64,000 bases of DNA. Origin: Fragilariopsis cylindrus CCMP1102. Taxonomy: Eukaryota; Bacillariophyta; Bacillariophyceae; Bacillariales; Bacillariaceae. The translations under genes were made by a program, and so were the position numbers. The notes under the pieces are model-generated. The model saw only the letters and a program-made list of their open reading frames with translations. It ran no database searches and had not been told where the DNA came from. Positions 20,087 to 32,439 of the stretch are shown here, piece by piece. The stretch's first letter is position 1. The number at the start of each line of letters is the position of its first letter. The stretch spans positions 62,001 through 126,000 of the forward strand of contig FMBT01000331.1 in assembly GCA_900095095.1 (NCBI GenBank), given 5' to 3'.

Positions 20087-22048
20087 TTACTTCTTGTTCT
20101 TCTCCTTCTTTTTCTCCTTACTATGATCAGCAAAACTTTCAGTAATTTCGTTCCAACTAATAGTTTGGTTGTTCCAGTTGATATCATCATTCGTCATCGA
20201 AGTATTAGTGTCATTGTTGTTTCGCTTTATGATTACAACATCGTTCTCATTTCTGACTTCTGTTGTTGTTGTTGTGTCATTTGATACTAGTAGTAGTAGC
20301 GGATGATGATGATTATCTAATAACAAAGACTTTCGTAAGAATTGTTGATGTGTCTTTTGACTGATTCTATCTAGTCTCATTTTAGTAAGATGGACAATAG
20401 TCGGATATTGACTTACATCGCTAGTTTTAGCGATTTCTTTAGAAAACAATTGGAAATGTTTCCCCCCATGGTTGTTATCATTGTTGTTATTATTGTCAGT
20501 ACCATAATGATGACTATTATCCTCTGTAATATTATTAGGTAATTCAAAGAACAAACAACGATTTTCTGTAAAATTTTGAGTGTAAACATTAAATAACAAA
20601 GCTTGGTCCATAACATGTTTTTTATTATCCATTTCATATCTCCATGCATCTAAACATCTATTACTATGCTTTGTAGAAAACATAATTTGTCCTGATTGCC
20701 ATAAATGTACTGAATAATGAAATAATAAAAATGGTATATAAGCAATGATGCGGGAAGGAAAGAAGGACGAGGCGGTGGGATTTGGTACCAAGTTTTAAGG
20801 AAAGAAAAACGTAAAAGGGATAATATGGGAGAGAGAGAGTGAGAGAGAGAGAGGTTAGAAAACAACACATTTATTTTAAAAGGTCACATGTTGTATCGTA
20901 TGCCCCCCTTCCGTGGTACTACTCCTACTCTGTTTTCTTATTATATTGCTGAGTGAGAACTTACCACCTTTATGTTTTACGTGCGGATCCTTCCAAAATG
21001 AAAAGAAACTAAAATCATTTGTATTTGCATTTGCAGTTGCACGCAGTTTTGCATTCTTCGACCTGTTACTTTGTTGTTGTTGTTGGGTGGTGGTGGTGGT
21101 CGTTGTTGTTGTTATTATTCTTTTCTTAGCCTCTATTAACTGAATATTTATTGAATTGTAATAATCATTAAAGAAAATCGATAATGGTCGTGCAACGATG
21201 TTATCGACATCGAGATATAGGACATGTTCAATATTTTTGTTACTGTTACTGTTACTGTTACTGTTACTGTTACTATTGTTATTGTTATCAAATTCAAATG
21301 CATATTCTAAATACTTTAACGCTAAAGTTTTGTATCTTTTATATAGCATATGGGTACGTTTTTTATAGTATCTAATATTAGATCCATTTTCATTCTTTGG
21401 TGATATGTCTTCAGTTTTGGTTTCCATTATGATCACTTTGTTATTATTGTTGTTATTATTATTTCCACCTAATAATGTTTCAGTATATTTATTATATCCT
21501 TCTTTATCAGTAATAATAATAATATATCCATTATATTGTCCACCCATACGAATTGATCGTACGCATCGTTCTGTTAACCATGTATCATTAACTACTTTAC
21601 TACCCATCGCAATAAGTATAATTGCAGTATTTGTATCATTTGGACGACTTATTTCATTTTCCTCGTGAATATCGTCAATATGAATATCGTCACGATTATC
21701 GACGGTAGAATTTTTGTCGTTTACGACTGTCCTACTACTACTAGTGTTGTTGTTGCTGTTGTTGTCCCGGTGGATCGTTGTCATTATCTGCCGTTGTTTT
21801 TGTTCTTTTCCTTGCGCTTGATGACTATGATGATGATGATGATGATGACCTCCTGTGTCACTATTATTCTCACCGTAAGAAGAAGAAGAAGATAATGGTA
21901 GAAGTCTTCTTGTTGTTGTTGTTGTTGTCAGTGGTCGATCCAATAATCCTTCATCATAATCTTGTGTTTGAAAAATAAAATAATAACTCCTTGATATACT
22001 AATGAATGATCCTAAAACTAATATAATTAGAAATAAAATAATGTTCAT
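20087..22048 (-). CDS. Type II membrane glycosyltransferase (GT-A-like), two exons
   Basis: Exons 22048-20965 and 20709-20087 join to 568 residues. The intron 20964-20710 begins GTAAGT and ends CAG, and splicing gives a smooth HKG-VHLWQSG. Residues ~4-24 form a signal-anchor helix, so the catalytic domain would face the Golgi lumen. Core features are IILIAMGSKVVNDTW near the start of the domain, the metal-binding DVD at 280-282 in YLDVDNIVARPL, and SGQIMFSTKH...CLDAW...DQALLF in exon 2. These fit a nucleotide-sugar transferase of the GT-A fold. Poly-Asn, Thr, Gln and His runs interrupt loops, as is common in this genome. The sugar and acceptor are not predictable. Confidence 0.8.
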
Positions 22049-22580
22049 ACGAATCTTATAATTTGAACGGCGCTGCCATAATGATTTGATTTAATTTGAT
22101 TTTAAATTTAATTTTCCTTTTTTTTGTATTGTTTGTATTTATCGGATGCCAAATGCAAGAGCGATGATCGATAATTTCACTTCAATCTACGTGACACTGT
22201 ACGTGTTATCTTATCTTCCCTTATTAGATAGACCGACAATGAAGTAGTCCTAAGGGTAGGGTGGGTATGCATGCATAACAAGAAGTCTACAAATAATATA
22301 TACTATAGTAGATTGCTGTATTAACTCTACTACTACTACTAGTAGGCAGAGATTAGGATGGAATTGACTGCGAATGTTGCACAGCCAGTGAATAATGTTA
22401 GTGTACTAGTAGCACTACTGAAGTAAAAGTTCGGTCAACACAGCCAACATGCCGTTGTACAGTATGATGCAGTATCAAGAATATCGTGCTATCGTAGTCG
22501 TTGCTCTTCTTGCCCGACACATCCCGTTGCTAAAATTTGAAAATTGCCGACTTTTAGAGCGAGGCGAGCAGGATTGAAAG
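22049..22580. other. Upstream region of the glycosyltransferase gene
   Basis: Non-coding; presumably holds the promoter of the minus-strand glycosyltransferase. CTACTACTACTAGTAG at ~22328 is a small palindromic run. Nothing else is recognised. Confidence 0.4.
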
Positions 22581-22661
22581 CGCCGCATTCTTAATCGCGT
22601 CGCAAAAACATGCGACTTCAACGTCGATGCATGTTTTTGCGACGCGATTAAGAATGCGGCG
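22581..22661. repeat. Perfect 33-bp hairpin, 15-nt loop
   Basis: The arms 22581-22613 and 22629-22661 are exact reverse complements (CGCCGCATTCTTAATCGCGT and on). It is GC-richer than its surroundings. It could be a young foldback element, a structured RNA or a small-RNA precursor. The sequence does not match the hairpin at 17107. Confidence 0.9.
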
Positions 22662-22872
22662 TATTTTATTTAATCCGTATTTTCACTCTTACTTCCTCCG
22701 TGCATCGCCAGGGTGTCCACGGCGATGCAGGTAGCGCGATAGAAATGTACGCGACAAAAGCACACGGAGAGTAGCTGAGTGATTTGGAGACGACGCTTGC
22801 GGTGGTGCACTCAATTAAATAATTAACATTTCATATATATTATTATAAGCGTACATACTTTTTTTTAATCAA

Positions 22873-23060
22873 TGATAAATAATTGTTCCAGACTATACGT
22901 ATTAGTCGTATTATGGAATATAATTAATGCATATATAATATTATTATATCATATCAGTCGTAATATATATGATAAATAATTGTTCCAGACTACACGTATT
23001 AGTCGTGTTATCGAATATAATTAATGCATATATATTATATATATCAGTCGTATTATGATA
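22873..23060. repeat. Two AT-rich 97-bp tandem repeats
   Basis: Units begin TGATAAATAATTGTTCCAGA at 22873 and 22970 and share ACGTATTAGTCGT and ATATAATTAATGCATATATA. No coding content is seen from here to 23506. Confidence 0.75.
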
Positions 23061-23506
23061 AATAAAACATTTACTATTATATATATATTGCGGTACACGG
23101 ACAAACAATAATGGATTAGGGACGCACATCCACGAGTACGCTTAATTGTTCCTATTCCATTCCCAGTTACCTAATTACGGTGTTGGGAAGCTTAATTCCC
23201 GTTTTTGGATTGACATTTTTGTGATGCATACAACGACGCTCGCGACCACGAAATCCGAGTCGACGTCGATCGTGAAACGTCATACAAGATCGGCTTTTCC
23301 ATGGATGATGCAGAGTTTTTTTTCCTACTCACCCATCACAAGTACGAGTTATGAGTGATATTTTCATGATAAACGACGATTACCACCACCACATCTGTCG
23401 TCAACCTGTCCAAACAGGATCATTAGAGTATTTACAAATATCACTTTTAACTCATTATTTATATCGTAACCAAATCACAAAAAGAAGAAGCACAAGATAA
23501 GCAAGG

Positions 23507-26500
23507 ATGCATATTCCAACTTTTATGAGACACCGCCTTGATGAAGACGACAGAAAGCAACCAGGACATCGTCGTAATGAGGATGACGAGGACGATGAGG
23601 ACGACGAGGACGACGAAGATGATATAACGACGATGATGATGATATCGACGATGATGATGATAACGACGACGATGATGATAACGAAGATGATGATAACGAC
23701 GACGATGATGATAACGAAGATGATGATAACGACGACGATGATGATCCTCATCAACAACAGGGACATCGATCGCGTTGTTTTGGAGGAAGTGATTCTTTGT
23801 CGTTACTTCTATCGCTGTTATTAACAGTAGCAGTTTTTGGGTCAGGTTTCGCTTTTACCAACGTTCTTCGTTCTAGTGAAAATACTCGTCTCATTATCAT
23901 TGGTACCGACACCACCACCACTGTCGACAACAGCAGCAGCGATAATAACGGCGAGCATAATTCTTCCATTATCTCTACCACAGGAGAACTTGTTTTAAGC
24001 GTCAAGGATATCGACCGAGTGTTGTTACGAGAATATGCTACTACCACTATGGTCGGCAGAAGTGTCCATGAATATGAATACGACGTTGTCTATGCTGATG
24101 ACAATTCCAACAAAGACGAAATATTGGAACGAAAACTAAACCCGACATCAAAAGAAAAAGGGAATGACAAAGGAAGCAAAACAATTGCAAGTATCAATGG
24201 ATTATCAGCTTCACCTAAAAATTCATTACCGAAAAAGACTTTAATAAAAGATCTTAAAAGATTTACAGAAGAAATTTTAAGTATTGATGGTGTTATACAA
24301 TCGTCCAATCCTTTTAAAGAGTGTAGTGTGAATGCGATTATACCAAGAACAACAGATTGTAAAAATTTATATCCCTGTGGTGAGGAAATTCCCAAAGACG
24401 TAAAGGAATGTTATGAATATGAAATTAGTATTAGTGGTAGTAATGCAGTTTGCACAGTTGATGCAATTGAATTAATTGCAGGAGAAATATCATCTGACAG
24501 TTATACAACTGATTTTGGTTATCGTGTTATACTAGAACCATCCCCTGAAGTAGATACTGCAATTGTTGAAGTATTAGCTGCGCCACTTAAGGGTTCATCA
24601 AAAAAAAAGTTGAAAAACGATCTAACAAGAGCAGCAAAAGTCATTTTAGATATTAATGGTTTGATAAAGCCATCCAATGTCTACAAAGATTCTATTGTTA
24701 AGATTATTATTGAAGAAAAAATAGACTGCATTAATATATATACTGATGGGCAAATTCCTAAAAAGGTCAAAACATGTCATAAATGTAGAATGAGTATTAG
24801 TGGTAGTAATGCAGATGATGCAATTCGTCTTGTTACAAGAAAAATACCAACAATTGATCTTAGTTTTGGTTTAGTTCTAAAACCATCAGTTGTGCCATTT
24901 ACTGCAAGCGTTAATGGACTAGCTGCTCCCCCCTCAAGTGCATTATCAAAGAGCGATCTGAAAAATGCAATACAAGAGTAACAGAAAGAATTTTATGTCC
25001 ATTCAAAGACTGTATTGTAAAAGTCATTATACCAAAAACAGCAGATTGTAATGATATATATACTGATGGAAAAGATATTCCAGAGAGTGTACAAAAATGT
25101 TATGGCTATGAAATTATAATTAAAGATAACGGGGGTGGAACTTGTAATACAGCAGAAGCAGTTGAAGTAGTTACTGAGGAAATCTCAGATGGTGAATACA
25201 CAAATGACCTCAAATTTGACGTTATAATTGACCCGAACTGCAGAGACGATGATAATTTCCGTTACAAGAACAAAAAAAAGAGGGGTTGCGCAAATTGGGT
25301 GCAAAAAAGAAGTAAGCGTTGTGGAAAGGTTGATCCAAAATCTAAAAAAAAAGTCAGCTTCTTTTGTCAAGCAACATGCAAGCAGAAATGTAGGACATCC
25401 AGTCCAACAGAGTTAAGTGCTTCTCCTAGTTCCGTTCCTAGTCTCGATCGAAGCGACACACCTAGCTCTATCCCAAGTATTGTGGGAAGTACCAATCCTA
25501 GCTCAAAACCAAGCTTCAGGCCGAGTCCTTCATCTAGTTCTGTTCCTAGTCCAGATCCTAGCTTCGATCCGAGTGGCGCACCGAGTTCTGTCCCAAGTGC
25601 TGCCCCAAGTACTGCTCCTACTTCCATACCAAGCTTTGGGCCCAGTCTTCCACCAAGTTCTCTTCCGAGTGCTGTTCCAAGTATTATCCAAGTGCAGGCC
25701 CCAGTCTTTCGCCAAGCTCTATTCCTAGTCTCGAACCTAGCTTCTTCCGAGTGCTTCACCAAGTTCTGTCCCTAGTTTAGAACCCAGTTCCATTCCGAGT
25801 TCCATTCCGAGTGCTGGTCCAAGTGGGGAGCCAAGTAATTTTCCCAGCTCGGAGCCCAGCTGGGAGCCTAGCTCTCTTCCAATGTATTCCAAGCGGTGGT
25901 CCTAGTTCTGATCCAAGTAGCTTCCAAGTGGTGGTCCTAGTTCTGAACCTAGTGCTGTCCCTAGTTTTGTTCCCAGCTTTATTCCGAGTACGGAGCCCAC
26001 TTCGATTCCGAGTGCTGTTCCAAGTATTAGTCCAAGCGCAGGCCCAGTCTTTCGCCAAGCTCTATTCCTAGTCTCGAACCTAGCTTACTTCCGAGTGCTT
26101 CACCAAGTTCTGTCCCTAGTTTAGAACCCAGTTCCATTCCGAGTTCCATTCCGAGTGCTGGTCCAAGTGGGGAGCCAAGTAATTTTCCCAGCTCGGAGCC
26201 CAGCTCGGAGCCTAGCTCTCTTCCAAGCGTATTTCCAAGCGGTGGTCCTAGTTCTGATCCAAGCAGTCTTCCAAGTGGTGGTCCGAGTTCTGAGCCTAGT
26301 GCTGTCCCTAGTTTTGTTCCCAGCTTTATTCCGAGTACGGAGCCCACTTCGATTCCGAGTGCTGTTCCAAGTATTATTCCAAGTGCAGGCCCCAGTCTTT
26401 CGCCAAGCTCTATTCCTAGTCTCGAACCTAGCTTACTTCCGAGTGCTTCACCAAGTTCTGTCCCTAGTTTAGAACCCAGTTCCATTCCGAGTTCCATTCC

Positions 26501-28808
26501 GAGTGCTGGTCCAAGTGGGGAGCCAAGTAATTTTCCCAGCTCGGAGCCCAGCTCGGAGCCTAGCTCTCTTCCAAGCGTATTTCCAAGCGGTGGTCCTAGT
26601 TCTGATCCAAGCAGTCTTCCAAGTGGTGGTCCAAGTTCTGAGCCTAGTGCTGTCCCTAGTTTTGTTCCCAGCTTTATTCCGAGTACGGAGCCCACTTCCA
26701 TTCCGAGTGCTGTTCCAAGTATTAGTCCAAGCGCAGGCCCCAGTCTTTCACTAAGTAGCCTTCCGAATTTAGAACCAAGTTCATTGCCGAGTGCTGCACC
26801 CAGTCCCATCCCAAGTCTTGATCCGAGTGCTGCCCCTAGCCTTGCTCCCAGTGAGGTTTCTAGTGCGGACTCAAGCGCAGCACCAAGTGCTGATCCAAGT
26901 GCTTCTCCTAGCTCTGCTCCTAGCTTTGATCCAAGTGATGCACCGAGTTCTGTTCCAAGTGTTGTCCCAAGTACTGTTCCTAGTTCTCATCCAAGCGCTA
27001 TTCCTAGTTCAGAGCCAAGCAAGTCTCCAAGTGCTGCGCCGAGTTCCATTCCGAGTCTTGGTCCAAGTTCTGTCCCTACCCTTGCTCCCAGTGAAGGTCC
27101 TAGCTTCGATCCGAGTGGCGCACCAAGTTATGTCCCAAGTGCTGCCCCAAGTACTGCTCCTAGTTCCAGACCCAGCTCCGGGCCCAGTCTTTCACCAAGT
27201 TCTCATCCGAGTTCTGTTCCAAGTCTTGACCCAAGTGCAGGTCCCAGTCTTTCACCAAGCTCTGTTCCTAGTCTCGAACCTAGCTTACTTCCGAGTGCTT
27301 CACCAAGTTCTGTCCCTAGTTTGGAACCTAGCTCTATTCCAAGTTTTATTCCGAGTGCTGATCCAAGTGGGGAGCCAAGTAATTCTCCCAGCTCAAAGCC
27401 CAGCTCTCTTCCAAGTTTAGTTCCAAGTTTAGTTCCAAGCGGTGGTCCTAGTTCTGATCCAAGCAGTCTTCCAAGTGGTGGTCCTAGTTCTGAACCGAGT
27501 GCTGTTCCCAGTTCTGTTCCAAGCTCTATTCCGAGTACGGACCCCAGTTCGATTCCGAGTTCTATTCCAAGTCTTGACCCAAGCGCAGGTCCCAGTGTTT
27601 CACCAAGTAGCCTGCCAAGTTTAGAACCAAGTTCATTGCCGAGTGCTGCACCCAGTCCCATCCCAAGTCTTGATCCGAGCGCTGCTCCTAGTGCGGATCC
27701 AAGCGCAGCACCGATTGTTGATCCAAGTGCTTCTCCTACCTCTATTCCTAGTCTGGATCCGAGCGGCGCACCAAGTGTTTTTCCAAGTGTTGTCCCAAGT
27801 ATTAATCCTAGTCCGAGACCGAGTTTTATGCCCAGTCTTGCACTTAGTTCTGTTCCTAGTCTTGAACCCAGCATTGATCTGAATGCAGCCACGTGTGGGA
27901 TTGGGTGCCTAACCTGCTCAACTGCACTTGCCGTCATACCACCGGTACAAACCATAACCTCAGGAACCTCAGGAGAAGCGTGCGCAAGAGGGACCACAAC
28001 AGCGACCGCCACTGGGACGAAAACAGCATGTGCAACTGCGACTGAAAATATAGCAGGAACCGCTACAGCGACTACAACAGGGACTGTAGATACTTTTTCA
28101 ACCGCAACTGGAATTCTGGCAGCAACTACTACAGCCACTTCGACTCTTGAAGCGACAGCTTGTTCAACAGCGAAAACCTCAGCTTCGACAGCAAGTGGGG
28201 TAATATCAGCAACAGCAATTTCAGACTCAACCGTAGACTTAGCCGGATCAGCAGCAGCAACAGCAACCACAACAAGAACTGGTGGGACTACGGCTGCTTC
28301 AGCGACCACGGCTGCTTCAGCGACCGCGTCAGGATCCGTAGCTGCTGCCGCAACAGCTACAGCAACTATTGCGTCTTCCCCATTCGCCGTTGGTCCTAGT
28401 GAAGCAACTACAACATCGTTGGCAAATGAATCATCGTCATCAACTGCAGTAGCAACATCAACAGTAGCAACAGCACCATTTGCAGTAGCAAGAGCAACAG
28501 CAACAGCATCAGCATCAGCATCAGCATTAAATACCGTAGCAGCAACCGCAACCGCAACAGCAAGTGCAACTGGAACAAGTAAATCGTGTGCAATAGCGAC
28601 CGCCACAGTGACTGCATTTGCTACTAGTAGTAAAGCTGCTTGTGCAACTGCAACCGTAACAGTGGTGGGGTCAACTGTACTGTCCGCCCCGCCCATAAAG
28701 ACAAAAGAACAATGTACAATAGTAGGAGTTGGTGGAACAGTAGTAGTAATGGTACATCATGGCGATTGCGAAGGCTATGTTACATCACCACACCGTCATT
28801 TAAATTAA
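23507..28808 (+). CDS. Large Pro-Ser repeat cell-surface protein
   Basis: In order: an acidic Asp-rich N-terminus (23570-23750), a signal-anchor or signal helix (LSLLLSLLLTVAVFGSG at ~23798), and four ~110-residue repeats built on GLSA-P---L-K--LK followed by a Cys-containing strand (24180-25210). Next comes a Cys-rich module of the kind seen in diatom surface proteins (RGCANWV...RCGK...FFCQATC at ~25285-25390). A very long PSSxPS array follows (25410-27870), then an Ala/Thr/Ser-rich tail. The make-up suggests a glycosylated wall or adhesion protein. Frame breaks occur: one near 23600, one near 24970 (GCAATACAAGA lacks one T against its paralogous repeats), and several in the first 348-bp repeat unit. 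The open stretches are 23797-24981, 25299-25775 and 26784-28808. Confidence 0.75.
25676..26760 (+). repeat. 348-bp higher-order repeat within the Pro-Ser array
   Basis: Three units, marked by GCTGTTCCAAGTATTA at ~25670, ~26012 and ~26359 and again at ~26707. The distance between matching points is 347-348 bp for the later units and ~343 for the first. Each unit encodes 116 residues of PSxxPS. Later units keep the frame; the first carries several one-base losses. Confidence 0.85.
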
Positions 28809-28969
28809 CTTATCACATGAGTTAAATAAAATTATGGTGTGAAAATGTGATGTGATAAACGATTGGCCATAACTATTATCACACTTTGAAAAAAATAAAA
28901 AAACAATGCTTTTAACGTAGCTTGCTAGGCCCAACTATAGTAAAAGATAGGAAGTGATAAACATGATGG

Positions 28970-29072
28970 ATCCAAGTGCTGCCCCTAGCCTTGCTCCCAG
29001 TGAGGTTCCTAGTGCGGACCCAAGCGCAGAACCGAGTGCTGATTCAAGTGCTTCTCCTAGCTCTGCGCCTAC
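28970..29072 (+). repeat. Orphan fragment of the Pro-Ser array
   Basis: A ~100-bp near copy of 26818-26925 (GATCCAAGTGCTGCCCCTAG...AGCTCTGC) lies 160 bp past the gene's stop, outside any reading frame. It is either a displaced duplication or the remains of a second, deleted gene copy. Confidence 0.8.
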
Positions 29073-29662
29073 CACTTCGATAGTATCTAACAGACATTAG
29101 TCAGTTGACCATCAGATAACTACTTCTGTCTTAAAGATATTGACTGGTTAGTGGGCTCCTCACCCAAATGTGTTTTTGGATACCTATCAAACCATATGCA
29201 TTATTAGTGCTCAATGTTTAAACAGAAAAATACAGTCTTTTGGTTGAGAAGAATACTGATTACATACATATGCATTATAATGAAGCTGCTCTACTACACT
29301 ACACTATAATCCATTCCTAGTTACTACTAGCAGTAGATAAAATTATTTGATTTTATCGTATGGTTTTCAGTAGTAGTATTTTCCTTCTTTTATTTTAATG
29401 ATGTGTATACGTATATAGTTTTCTATCTTTATTACTACTACTATTTGTTGTTGCTGTTGCTGTTGTATGTATACAAGCTCACGCTATACAACAGTACGCT
29501 TATATAGAATGCATGCTACCATTCTACAACCATTTTTGTTCTGATCATTGCTTTATTTTTTCCCCCCTTGTATAATATACATACCGGTAGGCATTATAAT
29601 CTCGTTCATATTATTATTTTTTGTGTTACTTAGATCTATTTGTGTTATACCATCTTTTGTTT
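29073..29662. other. Intergenic
   Basis: AT-rich with short CTA and TTG runs. No gene seen. Confidence 0.4.
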
Positions 29663-31123
29663 TTATCTTGTTTTTCTTGTTGTTGTAGTACCTGACCCAC
29701 ACGAAGGCACACCATTGGAGATACTTAAATGTTTGCACTTTCTACCACTACCACTACCATTATTATAACTACCTGTTGTTCGAGAAATCTTTACCGGTTG
29801 TTCATCTTCATCTTGAACTTCTTCATTATCATGTTCATCTTCTTTAAGAACAAAAGCGCTTGGAAGACATCCAACACTTACTGGTGATATCTCAATTGGT
29901 ATATCCCATCCTAATAGTGGCAATGATTCTTGCTGTTGTTCATTATTCGACGTGTATTCAACATCCATTGTTGCTACTGTTGTTGCTATAGTTGCTATTG
30001 TTGCTGCCTCATCAACATCAACAACGGGTTCTTGTTCTACTTTGATTTCTGTTATTCGATCAAATTTAACTTTCATACCCAAAGATGAGATGAAATCATT
30101 GTTATTAATCTTGTTAGCGTATTCAATTAAGAAATCATCATTTGATGGAATTCCACATGAACATGATGGATTTCTTATTGATAGTTGTTCTTGATGATAA
30201 TCAAATAATGATATCCTACAATTATTGTCATCATTTGAATCATCCGATAATAATAACCCCTCTGCTTCTTCCTGCTGCCCTTGTTGTTGTAGTAATGATA
30301 AATTTTCTTGACAATGACTACATTTCAAATCTAATGACATTAATATAAATGATGTTGTAAAGTCATCAGAAGTTTTTGTATCAAGCTTGTTCTGACTCCT
30401 CTCATCATTATGATCATAACCAAATAAGAAGTATGAGTCATGAAGTTCACGTGTTGGTGATGACGACTGCGAATCTTCTGTTGTATCATCATTAAAGATT
30501 GGACAATCAGTAACAAGTTCATTATATGCTTGAATAAAAGAATCTTGTAATATTGTTTGTAATAATATTTCTTCTTCTTTACTGTTGGTATTAATATCGA
30601 TGTTGTGAAAATCTAAAAACTTTTTGTTGCTTTCATCGTCTTCTTCATCCGTAGTAGTAGTAGTACTTGTACTTTCCTTGACAGCTTCTAACTCGTAGGA
30701 AATAAACATATTTTTTGTATATAAGAATGGTATTGAATCTAATACAGTCACAGGTGTACATAAACTTGACGATGTGCTTGTTGTTGTCGTTTTGACATTG
30801 CTACCGTCGTTGTTGACGTTAGTAGTTGTAAGAATACTGCTATCAGCTCCACTTCCACTTCCACTTCCACCTTCTCGACTATTTCCATTATCACCTCTTT
30901 GATCTCGATCAGCTTTTTTCATTCTTTCTCGTTCAAGATCTCGATGAGGAGGACCTCCTCCTCGTAAGAATAGTTGATGACTGCGATCTTGTTGTTGTTG
31001 TTGTTGTTGACGATGTGAAACGGAGGAACCAGAGGAACGACTACCGCTGATACTACTCGTCACAACTACCGGTGATTGCAGTAGAAGTAAAAAGCATAGT
31101 AATGAATAAGAAGTTGTCATCAT
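29663..31123 (-). CDS. Secreted protein of unknown function
   Basis: The reading frame opens at 31345, but the Met at 31123 starts a good signal peptide (MTTSYSLLCFLLLLQSPVVV) and is the better start, giving ~486 residues. A Gln/Ser/Gly-rich linker follows. The conserved-looking part runs from CTPVTVLDSIPFLYTKNMFI to the end, with a FHNIDINTNSKEEEILLQTI helix, CSHCQENL and CSCG pairs, and acidic linkers. I do not recognise the family; the shape is that of a secreted or luminal Cys-containing protein. The last residues (GTTTTRKTR) look unnatural, so a 3' exon or frame change near 29700 is possible. Confidence 0.6.
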   Translation of the reverse strand: MMTTSYSLLCFLLLLQSPVVVTSSISGSRSSGSSVSHRQQQQQQQDRSHQLFLRGGGPPHRDLERERMKKADRDQRGDNGNSREGGSGSGSGADSSILTTTNVNNDGSNVKTTTTSTSSSLCTPVTVLDSIPFLYTKNMFISYELEAVKESTSTTTTTDEEDDESNKKFLDFHNIDINTNSKEEEILLQTILQDSFIQAYNELVTDCPIFNDDTTEDSQSSSPTRELHDSYFLFGYDHNDERSQNKLDTKTSDDFTTSFILMSLDLKCSHCQENLSLLQQQGQQEEAEGLLLSDDSNDDNNCRISLFDYHQEQLSIRNPSCSCGIPSNDDFLIEYANKINNNDFISSLGMKVKFDRITEIKVEQEPVVDVDEAATIATIATTVATMDVEYTSNNEQQQESLPLLGWDIPIEISPVSVGCLPSAFVLKEDEHDNEEVQDEDEQPVKISRTTGSYNNGSGSGRKCKHLSISNGVPSCGSGTTTTRKTR

Positions 31124-31532
31124 GGTGGTTGTGTTGTGTTGTGTTGTTTTGTTTTGTGTTGATGTTTGGGATTTATTTTGTGTTACAGTATTAGTGCGGT
31201 ACAATACAATACGGTACGTTTTTTTTAAAATCTTAATGAGATCAAGTCTTTTTGATCGGGTTTGTGTCCTTGATGTGATGCAGATTTTCTCAAGTGCTTC
31301 ATTTCCACGACAAAGAAACATTGTGTCAACGCCCAAAACACACAATTAGCTAGTAGGTACAGTATGAGATTGATTCTTCTTTATCCAGGATTGGTACTTC
31401 ATTAATGCGAACAGTCTTGTGAGGGAACCGGAACTCTGATAATAAAAATGAAAGGGCATTATATTATAACATTTATTGAAGTCCCACATTGAATGAAGAA
31501 TCGATGCATCTTCAAAATTTGTCGTACAACTA
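31124..31532. other. Upstream region of the secreted-protein gene
   Basis: Non-coding, with GTGTTGTGTTGTGTTG repeats in the 5' UTR position. Small ORFs show no domain. Confidence 0.4.
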
Positions 31533-31735
31533 TTTTTAGAAGAATTCTTTGAATAGGAATTATAAATGTTAAAAATCATAGGATTCGCGGTATTCGCACA
31601 TTTTACTATCAATCCTTTCACACTTTTTCTCTTTTTAAAACATGAAATGCCATACACATATTGAACATAAGATTTTAATTCGCAAACGGCAAGTGACACT
31701 CATAGACGATGGACGTACGGGCGGACGACGCCATA
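31533..31735. repeat. Dispersed ~200-bp repeat, copy 1
   Basis: Shares TTTAGAAGAATT, GAATAGGAATTATAAATGTT, AAGATTTTAATTCGCAAACG and ATAGACGATGGACGTACG with 33463-33645 in the same orientation. The two copies flank the gene at 32440-33156. Confidence 0.8.
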
Positions 31736-32439
31736 AAACAACAAAAACATGTAGCGAAGACTCATATCTGCATTAACATAGAAATATTGGACGAGAATAA
31801 AATTAGCGATAAATGTCATCCCACAAAAATGGTTTTGAATTAAAAAAGATTCCCAATGTATCAACGACAAGAGAATAATAGTAGTAATAATTGATTGCGT
31901 TCCAGACTAGTAATGCCTATATTGTAGATGTATTCGTCATAGTCATCGTCCTGGGCATAACTCCGAGGACAAGAATTAGATTTCCGGGGCGGAATAGGAC
32001 CAAAAGAAATGGCACAGAAATAAATAAGAATGAAAAAAGCAGGAACAATATAACAATGACATGTATTTATCTATCGTATTGAATAGTTGTATAAATGAGA
32101 GTAGTAACATAACAGTGTAGTAATGACGGATAGAAAAATTACAATGATAGTGACAATGGATGATTGCTCATGTTCTATTGTCCACTTGGTTCACTACTTA
32201 TCCACGTCCTATTCTCTTTTAAAGGCTTTGTTCTTTCTATAGTTTTTTCAAGCAATCGTAATCTATCAATTATTTCTTTACGATTCACTATAAACGTATG
32301 TCGTCCTTGATACTACTACTCTCGATGTAATGGAAACTATGGAAAGCACGAGCGATATTTCCCATATTTCTCCTTTCAATCAAAATCAGCACTCCGATAG
32401 AATCTTTTCCTTACGACATATCTAGGGAGAGAGCAGGTA
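31736..32439. other. Intergenic
   Basis: No convincing gene. On the minus strand a GGTATGT and CCCTAG pair occurs just past the next gene's stop, but it would make an intron of only ~26 nt. Confidence 0.35.

Noticed and set aside
25676-26760. CRISPR-like or satellite array
   Set aside because: The repeats are 348 bp, coding and in frame, with no spacers; the same goes for the 49-bp and 82-bp arrays, which have no unique spacers.
26027-28696. Long minus-strand ORFs opposite the Pro-Ser protein
   Set aside because: Their Leu-Gly and Val/Ala-rich proteins are mirror translations of the repeat array and Ala/Thr tail.
31346-31699. 117-residue minus-strand ORF
   Set aside because: It reads across dispersed repeat copy 1 and has no counterpart in copy 2.
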